The notes under the pieces: model-generated
Told to the model about the DNA's origin: nothing
Seen by the model: the letters and a program-made list of their open reading frames with translations, nothing else
Database searches by the model: none
Made by a program: the position numbers and the translations under genes
Shown here: piece after piece, positions 33,000 through 44,754 of the stretch
Layout: every line of letters begins with the position of its first letter
How positions within the stretch are numbered: the stretch's first letter is position 1
Origin: Arion vulgaris
Lineage: Eukaryota; Mollusca; Gastropoda; Stylommatophora; Arionidae
Direction: 5' to 3'
NCBI GenBank assembly: GCA_020796225.1
Contig: CM036762.1
Span: 15,953,786 to 16,017,785 of the forward strand
DNA length: 64,000 nucleotides

Positions 33000-33960
33000 A
33001 GTTGTCCGCTTCAGGTTATCTATACATCCACAGAGATTGTCAGGCAATGGTGACAGTCACATTAGTCTTCTCATACGTTGGATGTCTTTGTGAAGGTATT
33101 TAGGAGACATTGTGTCAATGCCACAGTCATTCATTAGAAGATCCTACAAACTCCATTTCAATTTCTGACACAGCTGATTAAGCTTTAGACATTTATCTTA
33201 CTTTGGGATCGGCATTAATATGGCTTCATTCCCCACCTGTGATAGGATTTCTGTCTTCCAGCTATAGTTTATTACTGTCAGCAACCTTTTATCTTTGTTC
33301 ATGTGTTCTAATGCATATCAGCATTTCATTTGTTATTTCATCTTTACCTAGTGATTTCTTTTTCTTTAGTAATCGTATTATCGATTTTCTTTCTGCTGTA
33401 GTTAGGTTTGTCATCATCATGTTATCCTCCTACGAAATCGTACGATTGTTGTGTTGTGTGTGTTCGACTGTGATGGCATGTTTTCTATCTGTTGGTAAAT
33501 CAATATTGTTTATGCTTGCGTTTCATTCACACGTCTGCGGCTTTTTTTTTTCTCGGCAAGCAGGTTGTGTCTTCTTGTTTAACTGTGTTTTTGTTTGTAG
33601 TGTGACCTTCGTTAATTAATGCTCTGATTAGCTTAAAATATTGGTCTCATTTATTGTTCAAATTTTTCAGGTTTTTTTTCTTCATTCCAACGACCAATTC
33701 TCTGGGTTTTATGGTTTTCTACATTTAGAAGTGATATCTTTTATTGAGAAATGTGCTTCTGTTGCTTAATCTTTCTCTGCCATGGTTCTGCACAATTTAC
33801 TTTTTATGCAGGAGGGGTTTGTAATTTTTTTCTTGTCGCTCGGGGAATGATTCCTACTGCTGCCTTTAGTATTCATTTATTTAGAACTCCTATCACATGT
33901 TTCATATTTTTGTTAAGAGTGTTGGTTAGCTTGCAGAAGCTGCATGGGTAATGTAGATTT
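33000..33960 (-). pseudogene. LINE reverse-transcriptase N-terminal part, decayed
   Basis: On the minus strand, with stops between, AAVGIIPRATRKK (as in the IPRGxRKxY linker) is followed by a fingers region reading VINYSWKTEILSQVGNEAIL, then MPIPK. It parallels the conserved NxSWxxGxLPxxWKxAxxxPIPK of LINE polymerases. The T-rich plus-strand frame of 138 codons here (33203-33619) is its shadow and not a membrane protein. Confidence 0.65.
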
Positions 33961-34293
33961 GATCCTAGTCATCTCGCTTGCAGTTTCAGTAGGGAAATGG
34001 TTTCAGCTTCTGATGGGACATATTACGTTTATCATTCTTATCAATGAATTAGAAATTAGATAATGATCGAAAATGTGTTTTTTGTTGCACCTATTAATTA
34101 ATTAGAAAGTAGAAAAAGTATGTATGCACGTATGTGGGTTTTTTTTTTCTTCTTATATTTAGCAAGAACTGAATAATAGATAAATACTGGAAAACAATCT
34201 ACTTCGTGAGGCTATTCAGAGATTAATAAGACAAATAGTGTACTAGACATTCACACCGAAATCTAAAACAACATAACGTACTATACATCCATA

Positions 34294-34439
34294 CAGTGGC
34301 GGCTCGTCATTAAGGGCCACTGGGGCCGGGACCAACAAAAAATAATGTGTAACGTGTATTTATTATTTTATAAATTTATAACATAACCAAACCATGATTG
34401 TCTTGTCCCACCAACAAAAATGATCACGAGCCGCCACTG
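34294..34439. mobile_element. hAT-like MITE (CAGTGGCGGCTCGT ends)
   Basis: Begins CAGTGGCGGCTCGT and ends ACGAGCCGCCACTG, the two being inverted repeats, 146 bases in all. Flanks CATCCATA (34286-34293) and CATCGATA (34440-34447) differ at one of 8 bases, fitting an 8-base target duplication. Non-coding. Related copies at 43193 and 51244. Confidence 0.85.
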
Positions 34440-34447
34440 CATCGATA

Positions 34448-35250
34448 TATGTCAAAGACAAGGTAATGTACTAGATGTATACTGAGATTGAAGACAAGAT
34501 AAAGTACTCGACATGGACACCGAGATCTAAGATAAGAACGTATACTAGACACATAGACATATATCTAAGACAAGTCAATGTACTGTGTCTTATATGCACT
34601 CACTCCCAAGACAATGTAACGAGACAGTGATAGAATAACCATCAGCGTTCATTTCAAAGTAAGATAATATAACAGTTCACTGTCATCTCCCTTGTCTCAC
34701 TACTCATATCCTCTCCTCCATAGTGAGGCACCGTGGACGTCAGCATACTCCTCATCGCCTGATTTTCCCAGCGTATTGTAATTTCAGTCTCTAGATTTCT
34801 CATTTGGTCGCCACGAGAAGCATGAAGAGCTCTTCACCGCTGATTGCCTACGATGATTACAGAGAAGCTTACAAAGCCACTCTGAGATGCGTGCAGAGCC
34901 GTCTGTGTGTCTCTGTGTGTTCTTTGAAAGTATTCACTGCCAAACAGGTTTTTTTATCTCCTCAATTGTAGGTCTGCAACTCACTTTTCATCGTTGAGTA
35001 TTTAAAGCTAGAATTTCCCCACTGGTTTCAACTGATCTCTTCTCTCTCATTTTGCTCCTCGTGCACATTCTCATTATAATCTTCCTGCACTTTTTTTTGT
35101 AGTTTACATCCATGTTTTCATTTTATTATACATTCACTTTCTCATATTATTCTTCACCAACTTCCTAACCGTACTCTTGGTTTCATAGCGAAACACGTAC
35201 AAACAAAGTACTATAGTTTTACAGAATACAGAAACAGTGACGATAAACAG
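34448..35250. other. No gene recognised
   Basis: No supported gene or repeat. Confidence 0.4.
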
Positions 35251-35286
35251 CAACGTTTCGACTAAAAGGCTTTTATCAAGCAAACG
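35251..35286 (-). repeat. Dispersed retroelement-type motif
   Basis: Minus strand TTTGCTTGATAAAAGCCTTT then TAGTCGAAACGTTG. Second copy of the motif at 28983. Confidence 0.45.
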
Positions 35287-35514
35287 ACACAACAGGAGTG
35301 ACGAATTTCAGAGAACACAAATGGACGATAATGGAAACATGCAAATGTATCTAATGAAAATCTGGGAATAAAAATGTTTTGGTTTCATGTAATATGTCCG
35401 AAATTGCTTTTATTTTTAAAAACAAAACTTTGTTTCACCGACTACAGTTAAGTGATGTATTTTAAACATAAAACTGTTAATGCGTTTAAACAAATTGTCT
35501 TCTATAGCAACATA

Positions 35515-35590
35515 CATCTGCGAGGCTGGATACATCTAGCGAGAGCTGGATACATCTAGCGAGAGCTGGATACATCTGCGAAAGAGCTGG
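35515..35590. repeat. 26-bp tandem repeat, about 3 copies
   Basis: GAGAGCTGGATACATCTAGC, then the next unit. The first and last copies are diverged. Confidence 0.75.
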
Positions 35591-35736
35591 ACTTTTTAGC
35601 AGATATTACTAAGAAGAAAACATAACACAAGTAAGGAGAAGGCGGCATGCACAGTTTACATGTAGTTTAAGTGGGGCAGTCATCGATTAATCGACACATA
35701 ATGAGAAGAGAAGAGATGAAGAACAAGACAATAGAC

Positions 35737-36020
35737 CATGGGTTCCCAAAGTGAGCGGTACCGCCCGCCAGTGGGCGCTGAAACCTTCCAGGGGGCGATA
35801 GTGGGTTCAGAAGCATGTGGGTTTTTTTTCTCTCTCGTGATTTTGTGACTGAATAATCATTAAAAATGTGAATTCTGCATTTTAATTCATCTTATGCCCA
35901 TCTTACACTATCCATTTTTTCATCAATTTTATATTTCATGTATATAATCATTTAAAAATTGACCATGTATGACAGAAATATATATCAATTGTCTATGTCA
36001 GTGAAAATAGAGCATATGTA

Positions 36021-36052
<32 letters not shown>

Positions 36053-36119
36053 GGGGGTTGCCAAACTGTTATAAGCGTTACAAAGTGGGCGGTGGGCCGA
36101 AAATGTTTGGGAATCTATG
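35737..36119. mobile_element. hAT-like MITE, short form (family shared with 47501)
   Basis: 383 bases, beginning CATGGGTTCCCAAA and ending TTTGGGAATCTATG (imperfect inverted repeats). Flanked by a perfect 8-base duplication CAATAGAC at 35729-35736 and 36120-36127. Contains GTGGGCGCTGAAACCTTCCA, ATTTCATGTATATAATCATT and a (TG)n(TA)n microsatellite. Near the right end is one partial copy of the unit that is amplified at 47.5-50.4 kb (GCGTTACAAAGTGGGCGGTG, reverse sense). No coding capacity. Confidence 0.9.
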
Positions 36120-36127
36120 CAATAGAC

Positions 36128-36575
36128 AAATATAATAGGGAAGACACAAGGTAAAGATAAGATGATACATACATGATGAGAGAGAGAGAGAGAGTGAGCA
36201 CAGGTGAAAGTAAAAAAAAATAACATCTAGCTGGACAGAACTAAAACACTGAGCTGTCATTGTTACTGAATGTGGACAGTTTCCAGCCTTCCCTTGTACC
36301 CCTATAGTTGTAACGACGAAAATCCTCTGTCCTGATCACTTCTCTGGCGGAGTTATCCCTATACAATCTCAGCAATCATGCCATCTTGAAAAAGACAATG
36401 CAATCAGATGATTTGTCATTTGTCTTCTTCGTCAATCGATACTCGTAAGGTGGGTCGTGTTAAACTGAGTTAGCGATATAAGGGCGGGCCAGTACATCTG
36501 TCTTCATCGCTGAAGATAATGAGAAAACAGGTCAATGACAGTTTTACATGAGCAATTACAGAATCATCCAGCACG
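36128..36575. other. No gene recognised
   Basis: A (GA)n run lies near 36178. Nothing else supported. Confidence 0.4.
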
Positions 36576-36612
36576 AACCGTTTCGACAGAGAAGTTTTTA
36601 TCACAATCAAAC
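36576..36612 (-). repeat. Dispersed retroelement-type motif, third copy
   Basis: Minus strand GATTGTGATAAAAACTTCTC then TGTCGAAACGG. More diverged than the other two. Confidence 0.35.
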
Positions 36613-36679
36613 ATTTCCCTAGTGACATTTCTATAGCATTAAACTTTCAGTGTTTTCTAGTGTCTTCTAAAAGTTGATT

Positions 36680-36795
36680 CATTTATTGATTGATTGATTG
36701 ATATGACCGTCATCATTGTCGCACTTCGGTGAGTAACCATGTATGCCCGATTTCCCTTTCTTCATACAGGAAGATCTCAAGAATGATACTTTAAT
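36680..36795 (+). repeat. Interspersed repeat, family G
   Basis: TTGATTGATTGATTGATATG, CACTTCGGTGAGTAACCATG and CAGGAAGATCTCAAG parallel 47040-47130. Confidence 0.5.
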
Positions 36796-37189
36796 GATTT
36801 CCCAGCTCTTTTCAATGTGACTCCAGATTTATTCACTGAAGATTTAACTCAGTTATATTTCCCAAAGGGTTTATTTCATGGATGTGGACTCCAGAACTTT
36901 ATTTAGTTTAAATTTAAAAATATGGTTGAACTTCAGAGCTAATTTCTCTAGAGGTTAGTTAGTTTCAATTTGTGGGGTTGTTGATATATACAACTAGCAA
37001 ATCTAATCTAAGTGGCGAGTTTGTATGGTATGAAACATTTAAATGTAAAGGGCCTTCAAAAATCGTAGAAGCTCCAGGTTATGTTAGCTGAATCTTGGCG
37101 AGACAGAGAATGTTTGTTGGACTTAGTTCTTGACTAGTTATAGACAACTAACGAACGTGAACGAAGAATTCAGGAGAGTCTTTGTTCTA
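36796..37189. other. No gene recognised
   Basis: Unique-looking AT-rich sequence leading into the 65-bp array. A 297-codon frame starting at 37130 is almost wholly array. Confidence 0.4.
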
Positions 37190-38705
37190 TTTTATCTAAT
37201 CAGGAAAAGCAAGAATATACAAGGTAGAGTTCGTGCTATTTTCTTGCATAATCGAGAGAAGCAAGAATATACAGGTAGAGTTTTGTTCGCTATTCTTGAT
37301 CATCAATCGAGAGAAAGCAAAGATATACAGAATGGCGTTTTTGTGTTGCTTTTCTTTATCATCAATCAGAAGGAAAGCAAAGAATATACAAGGCAAGCGT
37401 TTCTTTGTTGCTATTTTCTTTATCATCAATCGAGAAGGAAAGCAAAGAATATACAAGGAGAGTTTTTGTTGCTATTTTCTTTATCATCAATCGAGAAGGA
37501 AAGCAAAGAATATACAAGGCAAGCGTTTCTTGGTTGCTATTTTCTTTATCATCAATCGAGAAGGAAAGCAAAGAATATACAAGGCAAGCGTTTCTTGGTT
37601 GCTATTTTCTTATCATCAATCGAAGGAAAGCAAAGAATATACAAGGCAAGCGTTTCTTGGTTGCTATTTTCTTTATCATCAATCGAGAAGGAAAGCAAAG
37701 AATATACAAGGTATGAGTTTCTTGGTTGCTATTTTCTTGATCATCAATCGAGAAGGAAAGCAAAGAATAAGACGTTTGTGCTATTTTTTTATCATAATCG
37801 GAAGGAAAGCAAAAGAATATACAAGGCAAGGTTTCTTTGTTGCTATTTTCTTTATCATCAATCGAGAAGGAAAGCAAAGAATATACAAGGTATGAGTTTC
37901 TTGGTTGCTATTTTCTTTATCATCAATCGAGAAGGAAAGCAAAGAATATACAAGGTAGAGCTTTCTTTGTTGCTATTTTCTTTATCATCAATCGAGAAGG
38001 AAAGCAAAGAATATACAAGGTAGGTTTCTTTGTTGCTATTTTCTTTATCATCAATCGAGAAGGAAAGCAAAATATAAGGTATGAGTTTCTTGGTTCTATT
38101 TTCTTTATATCAATAAAGGAAACAAAGTTACAAGGTATGAGTTTCTTTGTTGCTATTTTCTTTATCATCAATCAGAAGGAAGCAAAGAATATACAAGGTA
38201 TGAGTTTCTTTGTTGCTATTTTCTTTATCATCAATCGAGAAGGAAAGCAAAGAATATACAAGGTATGAGTTTCTTGGTTGCTATTTTCTTTATCATCAAT
38301 CGAGAAGGAAAGCATAGAATATACAAGGTATGAATTTCTTTGTTGCTATTTTCTTTATCATCAATCGAGAAGGAAAGCAAAGAATATACAAGGTATGAGT
38401 TTCTTTGTTGCTATTTTCTTTATCATCAATCGAGAAGGAAAGCAAAGAATATACAAGGTATGAGTTTCTTGGTTATTTCTTTATCATCAATCGAGAAGGA
38501 AAGCAAAGAATATACAAGGTATGAGTTTCTTGGTTGCTATTTTCTTTATCATCAATCGAGAAGGAAAGCAAAGAATATACAAGGTATGAATTTCTTTGTT
38601 GCTATTTTCTTTATCATCAATCGAGAAGGAAAGCAAAGAATATACAAGGTATGAGTTTCTTTGTTGCTATTGTCTTTATCGTCAATCGAGAAGGAAAGGA
38701 TATAA
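37190..38705. repeat. 65-bp minisatellite, about 24 copies
   Basis: Units read GTTGCTATTTTCTTTATCAT, CAATCGAGAAGGAAAGCAAA, GAATATACAAGGTATGAG and TTTCTTT at a 65-base period (for example 38341 and 38406). The left third is degenerate and shorter, with CAAGGCAAGCG in place of CAAGGTATGAG. The right half is nearly uniform. Open frames on both strands (up to 297 codons) come only from the scarcity of stops in the unit. Confidence 0.95.
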
Positions 38706-39970
38706 TATTAGGACGCAAAAGCAAATTATCAATATTATTATCAATTTTACCATATAAGATGATCCCACATAATGTCGATAAACAGTAAATGTTACATGGA
38801 GGATAAATTTCAAGTCTACAATATCTCAAAACGCTTACGTCGCAAAGTATCTGCTATTGATACAACGATATGATTCTAACAACGTTTTTGTGTATCATCT
38901 GGTTTTCCAATATCGTTGGACAATTTCCTAGAAACAGGTGAGGTTATACAAACATTCTTTCCCACAGATAAATGTTGGCGCCACATTTCTAATCTTATTA
39001 GTGCTCCGATGGCTATCGATTTCACGGCAGCAATAGAGACATTTAGATCCACATTCAGATCGTCACAAAGAGAGGTAATGTTCAGTAGAACAAAAGTTAG
39101 GAAGGGGTAGAGTGACATACTGGAAATATAAATGCGAGAGATAGAGAAGTAATAGGGGATAACAGGAGTAAAACTAGAAGATTAATTTTTGTGAAATATA
39201 TGAGAGTAAAGCAGATAAATGTTAAACTGAAGAACATGAACGAACACGTGCAAAATGAATAAAACAGATTTTTAAAAAGTGGGGAAAAGGAGAAAAATGT
39301 TTTGTGGAGACGACGAGTGGGATGTAAGCTTAAAAACAAGATGAATGGCAAGCACAAAGATACATAAAACAGAAAGCACAGACAGAAAACAGGTAGAAAA
39401 GGGGATAGAGTGTAGTAATTACAAGCAAATCATTTTTTTTTTATATTTGATAAGAGCGAGAAGAATCTGCACTTTGAAGGGGAACGTTTGATGAGAAAAT
39501 GTGGTGTATGAAAAGTATGGTATTCATCAAAATGGGCGTTCCTGTAAAAAAACTAATGTGATAAGCACAAGCAAAAAAAAAAGATTCAAGTTGAAATGGG
39601 CAGCAGACAGTTGATCATTTATTCGTCTGAAGCAGTGATTCGTGACTAACATAATAGTACTAGTTATCCAGCGTTTGGTATCATTATTTGACGATAAGTC
39701 ATTTTACTGTGCCTATTCTTTCACCAGTTCATGGGAGAATGACGCGTGTATTGACATACTGCGGATAGATACATCATTAAGGAAAATCTCTCGCAAATTG
39801 AAGAGAAAAAGATGTGAAATATAAAGGTGGAATCAGAAGAGACATACTCGCAGAAAATCACATAAATAGTTAAGTGTGGGCATGCCAGACAGTGTCGTCT
39901 TCGTGGTAGAGAGAGAGAAGATATACTAATCAACTTCTCGTGGGTACGGTGAGAAAGTGGACTTTGAGAT
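38706..39970. other. No gene supported
   Basis: A 64-codon frame without ATG at 38916-39110 (FLETGEVIQTFFPTDKCWR) has protein-like composition but no recognised family or convincing splice sites. The rest is purine-rich AT-rich DNA. Confidence 0.35.
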
Positions 39971-40231
39971 TAAAGGGTTTTTAAGCCGAAGGATTGACCT
40001 CATTGCACCGGGTTTTACCCTATATGGCTCGGTCCCTCTCCGCAGAAATGGTACGCCACCTGCCAAGAGTATTGCACAAAGCACGAACTCCGTAGCTCCA
40101 GCAACAATCCTAAGGGGTCCCTGGAAAAAAACTGCACTCGTGAACAGAACGGCGCAGTCCGGATTCGAACCCACGACCTTCGACTCACAAAGCAAAGGGC
40201 TTAACCACTTAGCCACAGAGACCCCCGGTTA
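39971..40231 (-). repeat. Full tRNA-derived SINE, family B, with target-site duplication
   Basis: TTTTTAAGCCGAAGGATTGA, CGGTCCCTCTCCGCAGAAAT, TCCGGATTCGAACCCACGAC and TTAACCACTTAGCCACAGAG, then ACCCCCGG. Flanked by the perfect 12-base duplication GGACTTTGAGAT at 39959-39970 and 40232-40243. The least diverged family B copy here. Frames of 91-96 codons across it are artefacts. Confidence 0.95.
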
Positions 40232-40539
40232 GGACTTTGAGATGGCTGCTGTAGCGGAGGACGGAGCACTCATGGGAATTCCTAAAGTGCCATGACGTCG
40301 ATCACATAACATAACATAAGCACATAAATAATGTTTATGTATCAATTAAAACACATCAGTAAAAGTAAAGAGCTCGTTCTCATATCATGTCGTATATTCG
40401 ATGAATATTGTGTTAGTCCTGTATTTTTATTTAACCTTCCACAACGATAATATGATGGTCGACATCAACCCGGTCGACTTTATTTCCCAGAAAAACTCAC
40501 ATTACTAACTCTACTAAAACTTCCTTTCCCTAAAGAAAA

Positions 40540-40640
40540 GTTCCCCAAAGAAAAGTGCACTTGCGAACAAAACAGCGAGGTTCGGATTCGAAATCACGAC
40601 TTTCGGAACGAAAGACAAAGGTTTAACCACTCATCAAATG
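40540..40640 (-). repeat. Degenerate partial SINE, family B
   Basis: AAAGTGCACTTGCGAACAAA, GGTTCGGATTCGAAATCACG and TTTAACCACTCATC recall the family B head in reverse. Confidence 0.5.
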
Positions 40641-40951
40641 TAGGTTTTGCCTAACTCTGACACAACATACGAAAAGGTCATGATGTTTGTTAACAACCGC
40701 ACATAAACAACAACAAAAATGAGGCAAATTGAAAACCCAGATTTGAAGATAAATGATGCATGCTAGCAGCTCAATAGAGGAGAACTGACGTATTCTCTAA
40801 GCTATAAATAGCAATATATGATCTGTGCAATTGTGAAACTCATAAAATAGTAGATGAACATGATGCTACAAACGTGTTCAACATACTAGAGCCAGAGAAG
40901 ACTCGACATTACCATCGTCAGTGTCATTCATAGACATGATCTATGAATATA

Positions 40952-41210
40952 CAGGGTGTTCAAGATAATTGCAGCCCCATTGACAAATCGAAAGTTGCCA
41001 GATAACCTAACGCGTTGTGTTTATGTACTATTTAAACCGGTTCTGACTAGCTCGTCCTACGTCCTATTTGTTCATCGCCCCTTCCCGCACTACAATTACA
41101 CACCATCACACAACCTTGACCTATACTGCGTCATAACTGAACCTTCTCATTTCCATACATATATGCCAGATTAGCTCCATTCATAGGCTGCTTTTAAGTT
41201 GAACATCCTG
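40952..41210. mobile_element. Tc1/mariner-like MITE
   Basis: Begins CAGGGTGTTCAAGATAA and ends GTTGAACATCCTG, bounded by TA on both sides. 259 bases, about 90 percent alike by eye to the copy at 43679. Non-coding; the 72-codon frame inside is not a gene. Confidence 0.85.
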
Positions 41211-41239
41211 TATCAACAGACTTAAGACATCATAAGTAC

Positions 41240-41470
41240 TGTCTTTACTTCCTGAGCAATACCGCTTTCCATGGCGACGTAGGACAGGAGTGACATGAGA
41301 CTGTGGAGTTTAATGGCTGCATGGCTAATACAGTCACTGCGAAACAGTTCATGTCAGGATTTTTTACTTTATGCCCCGATAGAAAGAAAACTGTTGACAT
41401 TACCGGGGTTCGAACCCGGGTTTCTCAAATGGGAGCCCGCGCTCTAATCGCGCTCGATTAGATAAGTACT
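41240..41470 (-). repeat. tRNA-derived SINE, family E
   Basis: GTTTAATGGCTGCATGGCTA, TACAGTCACTGCGAAACAGT, CCGGGGTTCGAACCCGGGTT (B-box with its pairing arm, reverse) and GGGAGCCCGCGCTCTAATCG. Other copies at 53880, 57735 and 59385. Confidence 0.8.
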
Positions 41471-43192
41471 GTAACAGAACAAAAATGTATTACAATTTAT
41501 GAAAATGTACCTAGAAGATCATTCTGGTACACTGGTAGTTAGTTGACGACTAGTCTTTGAACACCTAATGCTTACAGTCTCACTAGTTTAAATGCCACGC
41601 CCACTTACACGCCTCCTACTGATGTAATGTTCTATTTAAAGCATTGCAATTACTAGATCAAATGTAATCTGAAACTGAATAGTTAACAAACATGATAGGT
41701 GTCTACATCACTCTTTTATCTGAGCTATTTGTTGACTATAGAAAGAATTGAGTTGTCTCAGTTTCTTATTTATCAAAAATTCGCATCATAATTACACATT
41801 TGTGGACAAGTAATGCAATCCATTCCACGCAGTTCGTGAACTATTTTGTATAGTTTGTTTTTGCAATGTACGGTTAACATGTGAGGTAGTCGTAAACTGT
41901 CCCAATTAAACAGTCCGACCAATATGTCATAATTTATCTAGTTTATAGAGGTTTAGAGATGAGAAATTGCGTGAAAACACACCCATAACGAAAATAAGTA
42001 AGATTGAAAACCGTATAGTGCAGACTTGGACGCATCGGTATTCTTGGCAATGCATGTTGATTACGCGTCCTTGGTGAAAATCTTAGCGAACCCGTGCGTT
42101 AGATGTGTGGAAGTAGAAGGCAGATAACGAAAGATGAATCTCCAGCGTCGGAAACGTGACCACATATATGCCACTACGTATGCAGAGTGTGCAGACGTAT
42201 GAAATTTATGTTCAGCTTTGTTCTCCAGGAACAATCCATGTCAACGGATTAGGCGCCAGCCACCTGTGTCTATATTGTCTAAACAAATTAAAAGTGAGAG
42301 GCCCCTTGCTCGTCATGTTATGTCAGACTAGTGCAGTCTACATAGTTTACCTACAGCACAGATGACAGCCATTGTGAGCAGCAAATATGCGACGTTCTGA
42401 GCAAGTGTTTGAGATATGTTGTGTTAATCTAGTAACCTTATTATATACTTGTTATAGACATATGCATAAGAGAACGTCGTGACGAGTCGGAGGAAGTCGT
42501 AGGATGGTCCATTTTAGGACAGGTAAACCAGTTACAAATTTGGTAGCAAGTGTGGTTATTTTTATATATGTCGTATAATTACAAATGTGGTTTCTAACAA
42601 TTCGTTAGTATTCAACATTAGTATTAAATTGAAAGAAAGCGGAGATTATGTCATTTTCGGTATGCCTCCTGTTTTATCACACTGAAACTCCTATAGGCGC
42701 TAATGGAATAAACCGCGACACACGATAAATAGCAGACACACCCCCGGAATACCCCGGAAGACCGTCTCCCATTTGCCTCAGACCGGAGAATACCTACAAT
42801 GATTCACTGATAGCTAGCTTCCTGATTGTGTACAGGGACTATGTGTTACCTACATGTCTAAATAAAACACAAGTGATGGCAAAGGATGCAAGTGCACCGC
42901 CATTAATCAGAATCGTCTACCATGAACTGAAAGTTGTGGATACATTTGTGAACTAATCTGAATACCTCTCATTGGAGACTAAAATCAACAGGAGAATTAA
43001 AGGCTAACAACTACACTTTCTAAACTGACAAAGTAAGTCTATAGGGGTACAAACAACTAATTGAGCGTACAAAAACACAGGCTTATATGGCTTGCGTGAG
43101 GGCACACTAATCTGTAGGTCAGAATTCGGACTACTTACTTCGAGAACAGATGCAAATTATTTTTCAGTGAAATGTCTTAGAAGTATTCTTGG
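41471..43192. other. No gene or repeat recognised
   Basis: One of the longer repeat-poor stretches. Frames at 42156-42365 and 43092-43343 lack any motif. Confidence 0.4.
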
Positions 43193-43359
43193 CAGTGGCG
43201 GCTCAGTAGTCATTTTTCTTGATGGGGCCAGAAACAAATTTTCCAGGAAAATCATGGTTTTGGAGTATTTACTATTACTTGACTATTTCGGTAAGTTTTC
43301 CCCCTTTCGATTATTAGTGGGTCCAGGCCCCACTGACCCTTAATGACGAGCCGTCCCTG
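43193..43359. mobile_element. hAT-like MITE (CAGTGGCGGCTC ends)
   Basis: 167 bases, from CAGTGGCGGCTCAGTAGTCA to TTAATGACGAGCCGTCCCTG. Flanked by the perfect 8-base duplication ATTCTTGG at 43185-43192 and 43360-43367. Confidence 0.85.
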
Positions 43360-43678
43360 ATTCTTGGCATATGATAGAGTGACAATGTAACAAACAGATA
43401 AGTACTTGAAACAGAAGAAATTTCCACTACCTACACTCTCCTAAAGGAGAGACGTCACTGGGACACATGGAAGATCTAATTCCTAATGATTTTCTTTATG
43501 GATCATCCTAAACACGATACAAAGATATCTGAAAGTAATATTTAAAGGCTCTTGACCAACACGCATGCACATAAAAAACTGATCATGACAGATGTACATG
43601 AAGAAAGAATATGCTAGAGAAGTGAAATGTTGCATTTCGAGTAAAGTCTGATCAAACAAACAGATATATATATATATA
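43360..43678. other. No gene recognised
   Basis: Ends in a short (TA)n run next to the mariner-like MITE. Confidence 0.4.
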
Positions 43679-43933
43679 CAGGGTGTTCAAGATTAAAGCA
43701 GCCCCATTGACAAATCGAAAGTTGCCAGATAATCTATCGCGTTATGTTTATGTACTATTTAAACCGGTTCTGACTAGCTCGTTTTACGTCACATTTGTTC
43801 ATCGCCCCTTCCCGCACTACAATTACATACCGTCACATAACCTTGATACTACGTCATAACTGAACCTTCTCATTTTCATACATATATGCCAGATTGACTC
43901 CATTCACAGGCTGTTATTATCTTGAACACCCTG
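43679..43933. mobile_element. Tc1/mariner-like MITE, second copy
   Basis: CAGGGTGTTCAAGATTAAAG at the left and ATCTTGAACACCCTG at the right form an inverted repeat bounded by TA. 255 bases. Its ends are more complete than in the 40952 copy. Confidence 0.9.
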
Positions 43934-44754
43934 TATATTCTTGCGCTGTATATATTACTCCAGATTCACTTCCACATAGTAGAACTAGTCTTTTATAATA
44001 TTTTATTTTTCCTACTTCTATCGACTGCTGTATAAACAGTCACATTTCGTCTGTACATTCTATTTATTTTTCAATTCTACAGTATACTCCTTCCACCAAT
44101 AAAATAACACAAAACATTGAAGTTTCCTCCTGCCAATTTAATATATTCTTCAGACTGGAATGTCTAGGCAGTATTACATTGTTATTGCTATTTAAACTTG
44201 TGTAGCTTACGCACGTCTCTTTCCCCAAGTCTATACCATATATATGTATATATTACATGAGCTGCCAAAAGTTAGAGAAATGTAGCTTACATCCAATAGA
44301 TCTGTCATTATAATTATAGTATACTGGAGTCTCATGGAGCTTAAAGAATCAGTGAAAAGTTTCAAGGGGATGGAGGGAGGAAGAGAAAGAGAGAGAAGAG
44401 AAAGAGAGAGAAAGATCTTCGCCCATACCAAGCAACTTTTGAGATGTCGCAAATAAAAAATAATACTGAAGGGAATCTGGATGTAAAATTACCCCAGTCG
44501 ATTTTTGTCGCTCCATCTCTCAAATTCAACACACGCACGCACAGACACACATACTGTCTCACTACCCCCACCATTTACTCACATTCCCTTATGCTATATT
44601 GCGAGTTCTGTAGAAAATTCAAAGGTTTATTTTCGCACAATAAACCGGGATTCACGAGCGCACATAATATTCTCATGTAATATTATTATAACATAATATT
44701 AAGTGGATAAAGATAGTTGCTATGGTGACAAAAAGAATATCAAAGCAGGCATTG
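43934..44754. other. No gene recognised
   Basis: A GA-rich stretch at about 44370-44415. Nothing else supported. Confidence 0.4.

Noticed and set aside
33203..33619. Plus-strand frame of 138 codons that looks like a membrane protein
   Set aside because: Minus strand carries recognisable reverse-transcriptase finger-region motifs; the hydrophobicity comes from the T-rich complement.
37130..38023. Plus-strand frame of 297 codons with repeated NIQG and FLYHQSR
   Set aside because: Produced by the 65-bp minisatellite; both strands and several frames are open for the same reason.
38916..39110. 64-codon frame with protein-like composition
   Set aside because: No start codon, recognised family or convincing splice sites; kept only as a note in the interval description.
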